Below are positions 35,759-45,680 of a stretch of DNA of 64,000 nucleotides, piece by piece. The position numbers were made by a program, and so were the translations under genes. The notes below the pieces were generated by a model. That model made no database searches. It worked only from the letters and a program-made list of their open reading frames with translations, and was not told the DNA's origin. Within the stretch, counting starts at the first letter, position 1. Every line of letters starts with the position of its first letter. The DNA comes from Paramoeba atlantica (lineage: Eukaryota > Discosea): positions 496,001-560,000 of the forward strand of contig CDRNVI010000053.1 in the NCBI GenBank assembly GCA_977017575.1. Direction: 5' to 3'.

Positions 35759-38113
35759 ATGAATATTTCTAAATACTTCATCGCATTTGGTTACTTCATC
35801 GTAAATGGTTCTCTTATGAATCACATTCCCACTACTGTTCTTGGTGGTGACTCGTCGCGGCATAAACGTCAACGAACAGAAAATAAAAGCATCTCGGCTG
35901 TTAGTAAAACCAAAGATAATGCTAAATACTGTGTCGAAGGGTGGACACTTCCATATTCACCGTATACATCACAAGTACAAATAATAGAAACATTAAGCAC
36001 TGCGCTTCACGAGGGTTCTCATTGCATTGTCGAAAGTCCTACCGGGACCGGTAAAACACTAGCGCTATTGTGTGCAACTTTACATTATCATAGCGAACTA
36101 CGAAAGAAATCACCGATGATGCTTAAACAGGTTATTAGATCTCGCGTAGAGAACAGGGAATCCGAACACCAACTTCCAATAACAATTCGAGGTGCGAATC
36201 GGTTGAAGAAGGCGATATCTGCACCACGTAATCCTTCACTACTCAATACTGAATTAGAAGTCTTTTGCGGAGAGGAAGAGAATGGTGACAGCCTACTAGA
36301 GAGTGGAAACATAGTACCTCCCATTTTTTATGCTTCACGAACACATTCTCAATTAGCACAAGCTGTTTCCGAGTTGCGGAAGATGAGTAGGGGGAGCGTC
36401 CATATGAATCTTCTGGCCGGGCGAAATCAGTATTGTGTCAATGAGAGGGTTCGCACTTCGCTTCCTCATGAGCGAAATAACTTAGGGGAAATGTGTGACA
36501 AAGCCGTCTTATTGAACCAATGTTCTTCTTGGGAAGGTTACGATGCGCTTGCAGAGCTAGTGTCTTCGAAACCTCATGAGTGGAACATTGAAGATTTAAT
36601 TCAGGAAGGAAAGAGCCAGGACGGGTGCCCCTACTACGCTTCTAGAGAATTGGTCAACACAGCTTATATTACATTTTGTCCTTACAACTATTTGTTAAAT
36701 CCATTGATTCGACATGAAACGAAAATTGAAGGCAGGATACGACACTCAGTTGTAGTATTTGACGAAGCTCACAATATAGAAGAAGTGAGTCGGTCATCGC
36801 TTGACTGCTTATTATTTTGTGAAGAGCTCTCAGTAGCAATAGATGAGATTGAGCCGTTTATTGGAGGGAGACCATTACATTACACTAAAAGCTTTGGGTT
36901 TGGAAAGTATCTTCTTGCTGATGCATGTGGACTAGTCGTACGAATCATGCGCTCGATTCTTGAGGTTGTACAAACTTGGTCTATTGGGAATCACGCAGTT
37001 AAAAAACTGATAGAAAAGTTTAGCTTCTTAGGTGATATTGCAACTAAAAAGGAGGAAACGCAGCTGTTTCATGCAACACTAAAAGCTTTTTTGAAGCTTG
37101 GGGTTACATTTAATCCATTTGACGCCGCCGTTTCATCGATTCACACTTCTAAAAATGTGCTTGTTTTCCTCCACCTTGCTATTTATCGTCCACGTGCGTT
37201 TACCGTCTTGGTTCGGAAGAACCGGGAAAAGTTTGAAGCATTTTGCTCTGATTCTTCTTTAGCATTTCAACTTCTGGCTCAAGACGTTGGCGTTATTTGT
37301 TTAGCGTCCGGTACATTGGCACCGAAATCTTATATTTCTTCTGAGCTAGGCGTTTCCTTTAGGCATGAAGTGCGCGCTCAACACACAGTAGACCTAGAAA
37401 AGGCAGTACGCATGTTAGTGATTCCTTTTTTGGGTCGGTGTACTTACAGTACCATGTACAGCGACAACTTTGCCGACCGAGTTGGGGAAACTGTATACTC
37501 AGCTGTGAAGGCAAGCTTCAACGGTCGACTTGTATTCGTTCCGAGCTATAAATTTTTGCGGCACCTTCAAGAACGTTGGACAGGTACTGGTTTTATATCT
37601 CCGTTTCGTTCCCTAGGTTTGCGTGTTGTTTTCGAACCGCCAGACAGTAGGTTATTTCGTCAAGATTTAGATACCTTTCGCGCTGCGTCTCGTTCATCTC
37701 GGGGTGCCGCGTTGTTCGCCGTTTATCGTGGCAAGGCTGCTGAAGGTATCGACTTTACTGATCACATGGCACGTCTTGTAATATGCGTAGGTATTCCGTA
37801 TCGTGCTCTTAACGATGAGCGTACTGTTGCGAAAAAGGAATTCAATGACCAATATGGAGTATGTAGTGGAGATGAATGGTATCTTACGGATGCTATTATT
37901 GCCGTTAATCAAGCGCTCGGTCGATGTATTCGACATAAGGACGTCTATGGTGCCTTAATGTTAATAGATGAACGTTGGGAGGCAGAATCTTTTCGAAGTC
38001 GACTTCCAAGATGGCTTTCCTCGTCCTTTCGGTCTATGTCAAACTCAAACGAGGTAACAGCAGCACTGGTAAGCTTTTTCGCTCCCTATTATTCAAGCAT
38101 AAAGCAATCGTAG
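35759..38113 (+). CDS. XPD-family Fe-S DNA helicase, FANCJ/BRIP1-like (or RTEL1)
   Basis: This 5'-3' superfamily 2 helicase would unwind D-loops, G-quadruplexes or forked DNA. The 784-residue protein has Walker A SPTGTGKT (about 92-100), FYASRTHSQLAQAVSELRKM (motif Ia), and four Cys of the Fe-S cluster between about 224 and 290 (NQYC, EMC, NQC, GCPYY). Next come FCPYNYLLNPLIR, DEAH (about 335), GTLAPKSY and, near the end, RGKAAEGIDF, GIPYRALNDE and ALGRCIRHKDVYGALMLIDERW. The segment WNIEDLIQEGKSQDGCPYY reads most like FANCJ, but RTEL1 is close. It lacks the long C-terminal extension of animal FANCJ and RTEL1. Met20 (35816) is an alternative start. Confidence 0.9.
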   Translation: MNISKYFIAFGYFIVNGSLMNHIPTTVLGGDSSRHKRQRTENKSISAVSKTKDNAKYCVEGWTLPYSPYTSQVQIIETLSTALHEGSHCIVESPTGTGKTLALLCATLHYHSELRKKSPMMLKQVIRSRVENRESEHQLPITIRGANRLKKAISAPRNPSLLNTELEVFCGEEENGDSLLESGNIVPPIFYASRTHSQLAQAVSELRKMSRGSVHMNLLAGRNQYCVNERVRTSLPHERNNLGEMCDKAVLLNQCSSWEGYDALAELVSSKPHEWNIEDLIQEGKSQDGCPYYASRELVNTAYITFCPYNYLLNPLIRHETKIEGRIRHSVVVFDEAHNIEEVSRSSLDCLLFCEELSVAIDEIEPFIGGRPLHYTKSFGFGKYLLADACGLVVRIMRSILEVVQTWSIGNHAVKKLIEKFSFLGDIATKKEETQLFHATLKAFLKLGVTFNPFDAAVSSIHTSKNVLVFLHLAIYRPRAFTVLVRKNREKFEAFCSDSSLAFQLLAQDVGVICLASGTLAPKSYISSELGVSFRHEVRAQHTVDLEKAVRMLVIPFLGRCTYSTMYSDNFADRVGETVYSAVKASFNGRLVFVPSYKFLRHLQERWTGTGFISPFRSLGLRVVFEPPDSRLFRQDLDTFRAASRSSRGAALFAVYRGKAAEGIDFTDHMARLVICVGIPYRALNDERTVAKKEFNDQYGVCSGDEWYLTDAIIAVNQALGRCIRHKDVYGALMLIDERWEAESFRSRLPRWLSSSFRSMSNSNEVTAALVSFFAPYYSSIKQS

Positions 38114-38437
38114 CAAGAAATTACGTGTCACAGAACCGTACGTTTTTGGCCATACCTCTCTTTCAGAGTTGTCTATCACAATTCTCTTATACATACATAC
38201 AGTATGCATTACCGTATGTATTGCCGTTAATGCCCCCTGGCTTTCCAACGACGAAAGCAGCGAAAATTCAGGATTTAGTGTAAAGTGAGGGGGTGCGCAA
38301 AGTGAGGGGGTGTGCAAAGTCATGATGGTGGGTTGAAGGGATGAAAAAAAAATGTTGCGAACATTTTACTTTACTTCATTAACTTTCCTTTACGGGTAAT
38401 TTACAGCCGTAATCTTATTTCCTGTTAGTTTATTTCC
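38114..38437. other. 324-base spacer with a 17-base tandem repeat
   Basis: Two copies of AGTGAGGGGGTGYGCAA lie at about 38284-38318. CCTGTTAG ending at 38428 is a possible splice acceptor ten bases before the next ATG. No gene is seen. Confidence 0.4.
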
Positions 38438-41395
38438 ATGTCACATGATCTTTATGATTCTTTCGCACGAGCTATCAGCATAGCTTATGGAACGAGCCAC
38501 AGCTCTTCGGAAAGAAGAGATGCCGAAATGCGGTTGAACGAGCTTCAACAGTCGCCAGAGGCTTGGAATTTGCTTCAAAGTGTGTTATTCGCTAGGAAAT
38601 CCAATACATATGAGTGTTTCTGGATTTTTCAGCTTGTTGTCGAAGAGCTCAGTAATTTCAGGAAACGGTTTGGTGAGGCTGATCTTCAAAGTGTGTATTT
38701 TGCTATGCAAACATGGATAAAAGATCAGGTACCAGATTCGCAATTTCCAAGATTTCTTATTAAAAAATGCGTTCAAGCACAATGCGCGTGCCTTTTTTGC
38801 TCTGATTCAAACGAATTTTACAAAATTTTCTTTCGCGAATTATTTTCATACCTAGAGAGTCCAGTCCCCTCTGTTAAAAATCTTTTTTTCCTTCTTTGGC
38901 CTGCTTTGAATGAGTACATTGCAGCTGAAGAAATGCATTCGCTTGAAAATATTAATAGGAATGTCAAGGAATACATGCGAGCAGAAGTTCTTGTCCGATT
39001 GATAGAAACTGTTTATCGATGGATTGGCGAATTAACGAAAGGCGAAGAGCCTAATGCATCAATGTTTCTTGACCTCCTAGAACCATACATTACGTGGGTA
39101 GATGTTTCACTGGTGTCGTCAAAAGAATGGCTGTGTCTTCACTTCGAGCTTTTTAAGGACAATGAAGCGTGCACAAAAGCATCTGACTTATTGCGTCTCG
39201 TTGTTGATCGAAAGATGGCTTTTGACAGGAAATATATAATACTTGAATCAGTGTACGAGAAGCAATTATTTTCTTCTATGAGTGATAGAGAGCACTTGTC
39301 AATAGTTCAGTGCAACCCAGATACATCCAGCACCACACATGAAAGTTTCTCCCTTCTTCGCTTGAGCGTGGGGCTACAAGCATGTGAACTGTCCGAAATT
39401 GGGGAGATTTCGTGGGTGGCGGATTTTTGCGACTGCATACTATCCGCCCTACTAACAAATAGAGCAGTTTTCTTGAATAACACTAAACAATTAACTGAAT
39501 TTTGTCAAAAATTTCTTCTTTTACTCCAGAAGCGCGGTGAGGATTCTCTTGCAGCACGAAACGTGGATACTTTGCTCCACTATTACTTTGTTGAATTTAT
39601 GTTACCGACTCAGCAAGTCAATCAAACTGAGCAGGAAGAGTTCATGGCAAAAAGGCCTCATGTTGCATCTTTTTTGCGCTTTCTTTTTAAGAATTTCCCT
39701 GTTAAAGTCTTGCAGTTTTTCCTAGTTGGAGTTGAGCAACTGATGACAGCTTCTATTACACAAGCGCCATTGCACATTACGGAAGGAATCTTGCGCGGTT
39801 TATACGAGATTTGTTCCGGTATGAAACCTGAGGTCGTACATTCAGATGCTCTTTGTCTTCTAGTTCAAAAACTTTTTTGCATTAATTTTTTTGAGCATTC
39901 GTCGCCAATCATACATTTGAGCTTTTCTGAATTAATACACCGCCTTGCACCCACTTTGGAAGGAACGGAAGAGTCTACACGTGTTGTTTTCGTTGCGCTT
40001 TTGAATAGTTCAAACGGAATAAGACACGCAATACCGACGGTACGTCAACGTATAAATCAAATTTTCGCTCAATTATGCTTTTCACTACACAGACAGCTCT
40101 GTCCATACTTCCAAGAGCTTGTGTGCACTTGCCACGAAATAGTAGATTGGCGCATTTCAGAAAATATATCACCGGAGGAAACTCATGCCACGTATGCTCA
40201 TCGACGTATTCTTTCGCCTACTCTACCCCCATCCGATACTCAGAGAAATATTCAGGATATCATAAATCGGGTGGATGCCACACATTGGTATTCTCCATTC
40301 CCAGCGACTAAATTTGATCTACATGAGGACATTACGTATCTATTCCAAGCGCTTGGTGGATTGGCACGAGACTTTTCTGATTTAACAGAAAGATTGGAAA
40401 ATATTCTTGAATCTCTGCTTAGCACAATGAAAAAAAATACTAGTAATTACAACGCTATGGTGGTGACCCTCCGCGCAGTTTCGGGATTGCTCAAAGGGAT
40501 ATCACCTACGCAGAAAAGAGTTATGAAATATTTTCTAAACACATCAAACGAAATTACGTCGCTTTTAAAAGAACGATGGCTGACTAGTCAGAAAGGATGG
40601 ATTTTGCGTGAGGGGCTTTTGAAATACTTGCAAGTTCTTGTTAGGTTTGATTGTTCAGATGTCTACTGTTTTGCCTTGGCGTTAATCAAAGAGGTCCTTC
40701 CTGTAATCGACATCAATGAGCTGCGCAAAATTTTTCGACTATGCATACAGATAATACATTTGAATAAAGAGAATTATTACGCCTCTGTTCTCTTACCAGA
40801 CTTGACAAAGAAACTAGAACAACTGGTACCTTGCAGTTGTGTAGAATTGGAGAATGTAAGCTGTGCGAGCGATAACGCAATCTCTCTACAAACAGTTCAA
40901 CTGTATTATCAATTACTGCTTTCGTGTATTAGTTTGTCTTTTATACTTCCTGAAGCCGCACAAAAAATTCTTTTGATTGGAATAACAACTCACCCCGATC
41001 TTAATCTCTGCTCTTCAGCAATTCAAGTCTTTAAACATATTTTTGAATTACCAGAAGGAAGGAAGTGCTTGATTGAGGCAAGTGATTCAATCTGGAGTGA
41101 TCTTTGCATCGCATTGTGTACTCAAATGGTTTCTTCGTACATGAAAATTAATAATGAAAGAACAAAGAAAATGACGTCAGATGTTATCACACTTTTGATT
41201 TCCATAATTAGATCCGAATTGCAAATCACAGCAAGCGGGAAAACGCAATCACCTGTTCTAAATACTTTACACGGTACATTTTCGAATGACGAGCTAGTTG
41301 GTCATCTTTTCTCTTTGTGTCAAAGTGCGAGTAGCACTGCACAAGTAGTTGAGAAAATCGCTCAACACATTGCTACCCAATCTATTGAACAGTAG
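38438..41395 (+). CDS. XPOT: Exportin-T (tRNA exportin, Los1 homologue)
   Basis: This RanGTP-dependent beta-karyopherin carries mature tRNA from nucleus to cytoplasm. The 985-residue all-helical protein matches exportin-T in length. The N-terminal CRIME/importin-beta-like region has RRDAEMRLNELQQSPEAWNLLQSVL, FWIFQLVVEELSN and FIKKC-like IKKCVQAQ. The segment LEPYITWVDVSLVSSKEW (about 207-225) with the following ACTKASDLLRLVVDRKM parallels AYVSWIDLSLIANDRF...EACDCLFEVVNKGM of human exportin-T. The rest is HEAT-like helical pairs with low sequence conservation. It is followed at 220 bases by another exportin on the same strand. Confidence 0.88.
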   Translation: MSHDLYDSFARAISIAYGTSHSSSERRDAEMRLNELQQSPEAWNLLQSVLFARKSNTYECFWIFQLVVEELSNFRKRFGEADLQSVYFAMQTWIKDQVPDSQFPRFLIKKCVQAQCACLFCSDSNEFYKIFFRELFSYLESPVPSVKNLFFLLWPALNEYIAAEEMHSLENINRNVKEYMRAEVLVRLIETVYRWIGELTKGEEPNASMFLDLLEPYITWVDVSLVSSKEWLCLHFELFKDNEACTKASDLLRLVVDRKMAFDRKYIILESVYEKQLFSSMSDREHLSIVQCNPDTSSTTHESFSLLRLSVGLQACELSEIGEISWVADFCDCILSALLTNRAVFLNNTKQLTEFCQKFLLLLQKRGEDSLAARNVDTLLHYYFVEFMLPTQQVNQTEQEEFMAKRPHVASFLRFLFKNFPVKVLQFFLVGVEQLMTASITQAPLHITEGILRGLYEICSGMKPEVVHSDALCLLVQKLFCINFFEHSSPIIHLSFSELIHRLAPTLEGTEESTRVVFVALLNSSNGIRHAIPTVRQRINQIFAQLCFSLHRQLCPYFQELVCTCHEIVDWRISENISPEETHATYAHRRILSPTLPPSDTQRNIQDIINRVDATHWYSPFPATKFDLHEDITYLFQALGGLARDFSDLTERLENILESLLSTMKKNTSNYNAMVVTLRAVSGLLKGISPTQKRVMKYFLNTSNEITSLLKERWLTSQKGWILREGLLKYLQVLVRFDCSDVYCFALALIKEVLPVIDINELRKIFRLCIQIIHLNKENYYASVLLPDLTKKLEQLVPCSCVELENVSCASDNAISLQTVQLYYQLLLSCISLSFILPEAAQKILLIGITTHPDLNLCSSAIQVFKHIFELPEGRKCLIEASDSIWSDLCIALCTQMVSSYMKINNERTKKMTSDVITLLISIIRSELQITASGKTQSPVLNTLHGTFSNDELVGHLFSLCQSASSTAQVVEKIAQHIATQSIEQ

Positions 41396-41573
41396 ATCAT
41401 TTCAGGGTGCAATTAATTCTTTTGCTACTTAAAAGTGGCTATTATTTCCCGTTAGAGTATTACAAGGGTAATGTTTCAAATTGGTGTAATTCATGTTTAA
41501 TGCTGTAATATTTAGTTCTCTGGATACAATATTGAATGCAATACAATTATTATAGTAAATTTTAGTTTTTTTC

Positions 41574-41591
41574 ATTTACAAACGTTTTCAG
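41574..41591 (+). promoter_or_regulatory. Probable spliced-leader acceptor before XPO7
   Basis: A pyrimidine-rich run from about 41563 ends in CGTTTTCAG at 41591, 24 bases before the ATG. Inferred from sequence. Confidence 0.4.
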
Positions 41592-41615
41592 CATCGAAAA
41601 GTATTTTGCACGAAG

Positions 41616-44600
41616 ATGAACGAAGCAATAGGTAGCATAGAAGCGAAATGTGTTGCCGTTTTTACGAATTCAGGGAGCAAAGAAGAACTCAACGTTATAC
41701 GGTCTGAGCTAAATAGTCTTTGCACGCCATCCTCCCTCTCACAGCTGCGTAGTCTGTGTGACTCTAGCGAAAATACCTACGCACATTTTTTTGCTGCTCA
41801 AAGTTTAGGAACACTCGTTGAACAGCGCTGGAGCGAAATTACGAAAAATGAGAAGGTAAAACTCTCGGACTGGCTGAGCGAGCAGCTCCTTTCGAAGTAT
41901 ACAAAATATCAGCCTTATGTAGTAAGCACTTTATCTCAATGCATGTCACGCTTTGTAAAATTTGGTTGGAACGAGCATAATTCGTGGAGGTTATGGTCGA
42001 GTTCAATTACAGCGCAACTAATTCGCGGGAATACGAATCCTTCTAGGAAAATACATGGCTTAAAATTGCTTTTGAGTCTAATTACTGAAATTTGTTTGTG
42101 GCACTCCAGACGGCCTACTACTTTGCACCGTAAGACGGTTGCAAGTTTTCGAGATATTCAGTTATTGTCTATCTTCCAAGTTGCTTTACAGGCACTAGAC
42201 GAGAAGCAATATGCGACCGTCGATATTCTCCATGCAGCAGCTGCACTTTGCCTTGGCACTCTTAATTACGATTTTACGGGATTGCTTTTCGAGGAATGTG
42301 GTGACGACATCGGGCAAACTCAGATTCCTACTTCCTGGCGGGAAACAATATTTGAGATGAACGCCCTGCCAATGTTATGGTCGATATATGCGAAAACCGA
42401 ACTTATTGATGCATTACGTTGCATCACCGCCTTAGCGAATATAAGACGAGCTTTCTTTACTTCAGAGGAGCAGCGCGGCCGATGGATATCATCAGTGTTA
42501 TCAGGATTGATGGATTTGCTTCGACGACGTCGAACTTTGGGGTCGGAAGCGCTGTGCGAAATCTTTAAAATGCACGCAAGGATAAAATCTACGTATCAAA
42601 TGGTTGATCTCTCTACTTCTCCGTTTTTTGAAACTTGGATACAACTGTATGTTGAAACTACTCGTGATACGCTAGGCAACAGAGCATTTAGTCGAAGTGC
42701 GATCCCAAATCTTATGTTATTTTGGTCGCGAGTGGCGACTTCCCAGCCATACTACTCGGGATCTGCCGTCAATTTAACTTCCGTGGTTAATAAAAGCTTG
42801 GTTGATGTATTCCAAGTATTCGTCGCGTCTTGTTTGGAAACTACAGAATCAGACTGCGAGAAATTGTCCGAAGAGTTTCCACTAGCAGATTCCGACTCAG
42901 TTATGCTGTACCTAGAATCTATTCCGCAGTTATTCCGCGTGCAACCATCACTTCTTGGAAGCTTTCTACTTGATCTCTTTTCTCAGACTAACAATCTGCA
43001 ACAAATCGTAACGGAACAAACTACATATCTTTCGAAATGTGCTTGGCTACTTTATATATTTTCGATGGTAATACGCTCGTCGACCTCTAGTGGTCCTTCG
43101 GCTCATGACGGTGACACCACAGATGCTGAGTTGATATCTTGCGTTTTACGGTTCGTCTACACCAATTCAAATATAGGATCACCAACAGTTGCTCGAGTCA
43201 GACTTGAACAGGCAGTAATACATTGTATGAAATCTTTTCAGCTTTCTTACATTGGTGATAGCTCTACACCACACTCGAGAATATACCGTCGTATAACTTC
43301 AGCGCTGCACGACTGCGGTAAAGAATTCGAAGATTTCTCATGTGTGCTTGAATTCATAGTTAAAAAAATACTAATGAATTTACGTCACTGGTGGAAGGAA
43401 TCGACTCTTCTAAGTGACACATTATCTCTTTTTGTGGACCTTGCAAATGGTTTTCATTCAAGCAAGCAGTTGTTTGATTCACCAAGTATTCAGCAACTCT
43501 GTGAGGCTCACATACAGCAAAGTACTGGATTTGCTTTTCTAGAACATAAAGAGATTACATCTCATCGCACAAAGTATTATCAGGCACTCACAACTGTATT
43601 TTTTCTAGAGCGCTTCAACGAGACCTCTTTTCTGTCCTTTTTGCGGCCGATGGATTCAGACATGCAATTAGTAGCTCAAGATATTAAAAATTGTACGGAG
43701 AGTTCTTCCCTAACAGTTTCGTCTTCATCTTGCCTAAGAGATTTACGCGGCATTTGCATAGCATGCACGAACAAACGCATGTATGCGATATTCTTTTCTT
43801 GGTTATACGAAAACTACAGAGGCTTATTATTAGAGCTCGCGAAGTTATGTAATCGTGAGCTCGAACTGGGGAAATTACTTTTAAAGTTTTTCCGTCATTT
43901 AGTACTAAATCAGCAGCAAAGAATCGCGTTCGATAGCAACTCACCGAGTGGCATACGATTATTTAAATGGGCAGCACAAGTGGTGCAAATAATGGGGACA
44001 CATTTCGTAAACTCGTGGCCACGTATACAGTCTTTGGAACAGCTTCTTCTAATGAATTCACTATTAACTGCATCACTGACCATTTGGCATCGTTCTCTAT
44101 CCGGAGGATTTTGCAACTTGGGCACTTTTGAAGTTTACGATGATCCAATACTTGAACAAACAAACGAAGCGGTGTTTCAGATGATTGAATGTGGTGTTTC
44201 CACTGATTTATTTCAACATATCAAGTTATATCAGGCATATTTCGCCTTCCTAGATGCAATCTCATCTGTGCGTCCAAACTACGTATGTGCTCAAAGTACT
44301 TCGCGATTCATACGTCTTCTACAATCCATAGAGGCAGCGATGGAACAACCTGGAGTTAGTAAAACTGCCATGTCTAGCGCGTGTGCTTCACTGCATCATA
44401 TTTGTTCTCATATGTACGTTCAAGTCACCACGCAAGGGCAACAGTTGAGTCTCCTAAGTGAACATCTTCAAGCAGACCCTGAATTACTGCGTCGTATCAT
44501 GGAATCACTCTTTCACTTACTGCTCTTTGATGAGAGAATGAACACATGGAGCATTTCACGGCCCCTACTGCCTCTGATACTGCTGTGCCCGGAAAAGTAC

Positions 44601-44774
44601 CACAGTTTTCGTACGAAAACCATTGAAGAACATCCAAAAGAGCGCAGCGAAGTTATTTCTCGTGCTTTTGAAGAACTTATGACTGATTTAGAAAAGAATT
44701 TAGAACCTAGAACACGTGAAAAATTTGCACAAAACGTCAGTACATTCAGAAACACTATGAAAACTGCAAAATAA
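41616..44774 (+). CDS. XPO7: Exportin-7 (RanBP16 family)
   Basis: This beta-karyopherin moves a broad range of proteins through the nuclear pore. The 1052-residue protein is close to the family's usual length. Recognisable blocks are the N-terminal SSENTYAHFFAAQSLGTLV, QPYVVSTLSQCMSRFVKFGW, HRKTVASFRDIQLLSIF (about 168-185) and, best of all, LNYDFTG with TQIPTSWRETIF (about 220-245), which in human XPO7 read LNFDFIG and VQIPTSWRSAFL. ALANIRRAFFTSEEQRGRW follows in the same place as the human ASVRRSLFNNAERAKF. The remainder is HEAT-like. It lies directly downstream of exportin-T but shows no close similarity to it. Confidence 0.9.
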   Translation: MNEAIGSIEAKCVAVFTNSGSKEELNVIRSELNSLCTPSSLSQLRSLCDSSENTYAHFFAAQSLGTLVEQRWSEITKNEKVKLSDWLSEQLLSKYTKYQPYVVSTLSQCMSRFVKFGWNEHNSWRLWSSSITAQLIRGNTNPSRKIHGLKLLLSLITEICLWHSRRPTTLHRKTVASFRDIQLLSIFQVALQALDEKQYATVDILHAAAALCLGTLNYDFTGLLFEECGDDIGQTQIPTSWRETIFEMNALPMLWSIYAKTELIDALRCITALANIRRAFFTSEEQRGRWISSVLSGLMDLLRRRRTLGSEALCEIFKMHARIKSTYQMVDLSTSPFFETWIQLYVETTRDTLGNRAFSRSAIPNLMLFWSRVATSQPYYSGSAVNLTSVVNKSLVDVFQVFVASCLETTESDCEKLSEEFPLADSDSVMLYLESIPQLFRVQPSLLGSFLLDLFSQTNNLQQIVTEQTTYLSKCAWLLYIFSMVIRSSTSSGPSAHDGDTTDAELISCVLRFVYTNSNIGSPTVARVRLEQAVIHCMKSFQLSYIGDSSTPHSRIYRRITSALHDCGKEFEDFSCVLEFIVKKILMNLRHWWKESTLLSDTLSLFVDLANGFHSSKQLFDSPSIQQLCEAHIQQSTGFAFLEHKEITSHRTKYYQALTTVFFLERFNETSFLSFLRPMDSDMQLVAQDIKNCTESSSLTVSSSSCLRDLRGICIACTNKRMYAIFFSWLYENYRGLLLELAKLCNRELELGKLLLKFFRHLVLNQQQRIAFDSNSPSGIRLFKWAAQVVQIMGTHFVNSWPRIQSLEQLLLMNSLLTASLTIWHRSLSGGFCNLGTFEVYDDPILEQTNEAVFQMIECGVSTDLFQHIKLYQAYFAFLDAISSVRPNYVCAQSTSRFIRLLQSIEAAMEQPGVSKTAMSSACASLHHICSHMYVQVTTQGQQLSLLSEHLQADPELLRRIMESLFHLLLFDERMNTWSISRPLLPLILLCPEKYHSFRTKTIEEHPKERSEVISRAFEELMTDLEKNLEPRTREKFAQNVSTFRNTMKTAK

Positions 44775-45082
44775 GTTCCGATGAAAAGTTATTTTTATTG
44801 GAATCTACTTGTAACTTTATTAATCGAACTGTATTTTTTTAAGAAACTAAGCGTAAACTGGTGACAAAGGTCGAGCCCTGTTGGTCAATTACGTCTGCAT
44901 ACTCATACTGTACCTCTGATTTAGGCTTGAAATATTTTATTTAAATGTATCTCCCCTATTACATATCTCCCTTACATGTGAAGCCTATTCTTTTTCTCAC
45001 CATCTCTTACTTCTACCTGTGACCCTAAAACTTTCATCTTTCATTACGTTCCTAAGAAATAGTGCATTTAGTATTTTTTCCA
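44775..45082. other. 308-base spacer
   Basis: I see no gene. The last 40 bases are pyrimidine-rich and run into the next start codon. Confidence 0.3.
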
Positions 45083-45538
45083 ATGTTTTTCTGCACCCTT
45101 CGAAATTTAGCAAAGCCGGGATCCAAGACATTAGAGCACCGCGGCCGTCTTCTAGGTCCCTCTCCAAAGGCGAGGTATTACATTGGAAGACGTAGCTGCT
45201 ACAAGGCTCGATTCCTTGACACTGGTCCGGGTTGGTCCCGCGTGTGGCTTGCTGTGAAGCCAGGCACGCGACACCGCCGTCACCCAAAGCCAAAAAACCA
45301 CGTTGGAGAAAGATTGTTGTGGCGACCGATTCAGCGCGGCTATCAACGTCTCTACGAGAAGGACATTATGCGAAATCATGTGAACAAATGGGTACCGGAA
45401 AAGCGTCTTCGAGCTGCTAATACGGAAATTGGGAGAGTTCGACACGCTGCTGATGGATATCATTTCAAGGGTCACGAACGATTCGGTCCGGGACCATACT
45501 ATCCGCTAGGATACAACGGAGAGTATAGAATGTTTTAA
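45083..45538 (+). CDS. Unrecognised small basic protein, mitoribosomal candidate
   Basis: The 151-residue protein begins MFFCTLRNLAKPG, which could be a short mitochondrial leader. It is very rich in Arg, Lys, His, Tyr and Gly throughout, with blocks such as RRHPKPKNHVGERLLWRPIQ and a C-terminal stretch GHERFGPGPYYPLGYNG. Such composition and extended, helix-poor character are typical of ribosomal proteins, and I believe it is a mitochondrial ribosomal or similar RNA-bound protein. I cannot assign it to a named family. The frame reaches 45062 only through GTG, so the ATG at 45083 is used. Confidence 0.75.
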   Translation: MFFCTLRNLAKPGSKTLEHRGRLLGPSPKARYYIGRRSCYKARFLDTGPGWSRVWLAVKPGTRHRRHPKPKNHVGERLLWRPIQRGYQRLYEKDIMRNHVNKWVPEKRLRAANTEIGRVRHAADGYHFKGHERFGPGPYYPLGYNGEYRMF

Positions 45539-45649
45539 GTCATTAAAATTATTTTTGACACGATGTAAAGAGAAACGATATATCCTACACACGTTCCACA
45601 TCAGGAATTTAATCTAATCAAAGTGGAGTGGCTTTTGTCTTGCTCAATA

Positions 45650-45667
45650 AATCTTTCTTTGCTTTAG
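45650..45667 (+). promoter_or_regulatory. Probable spliced-leader acceptor before SRP68
   Basis: AATCTTTCTTTGCTTTAG ends at 45667, 13 bases before the SRP68 ATG. It is among the cleanest tract-plus-AG sites in the window. Confidence 0.5.
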
Positions 45668-45680
45668 ACTTGTTAAAAAA

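Noticed and set aside
45152-45475. Antisense ORF over the small basic protein
   Set aside because: The + strand frame is basic and ribosomal-like with a sensible leader; the antisense frame is not.
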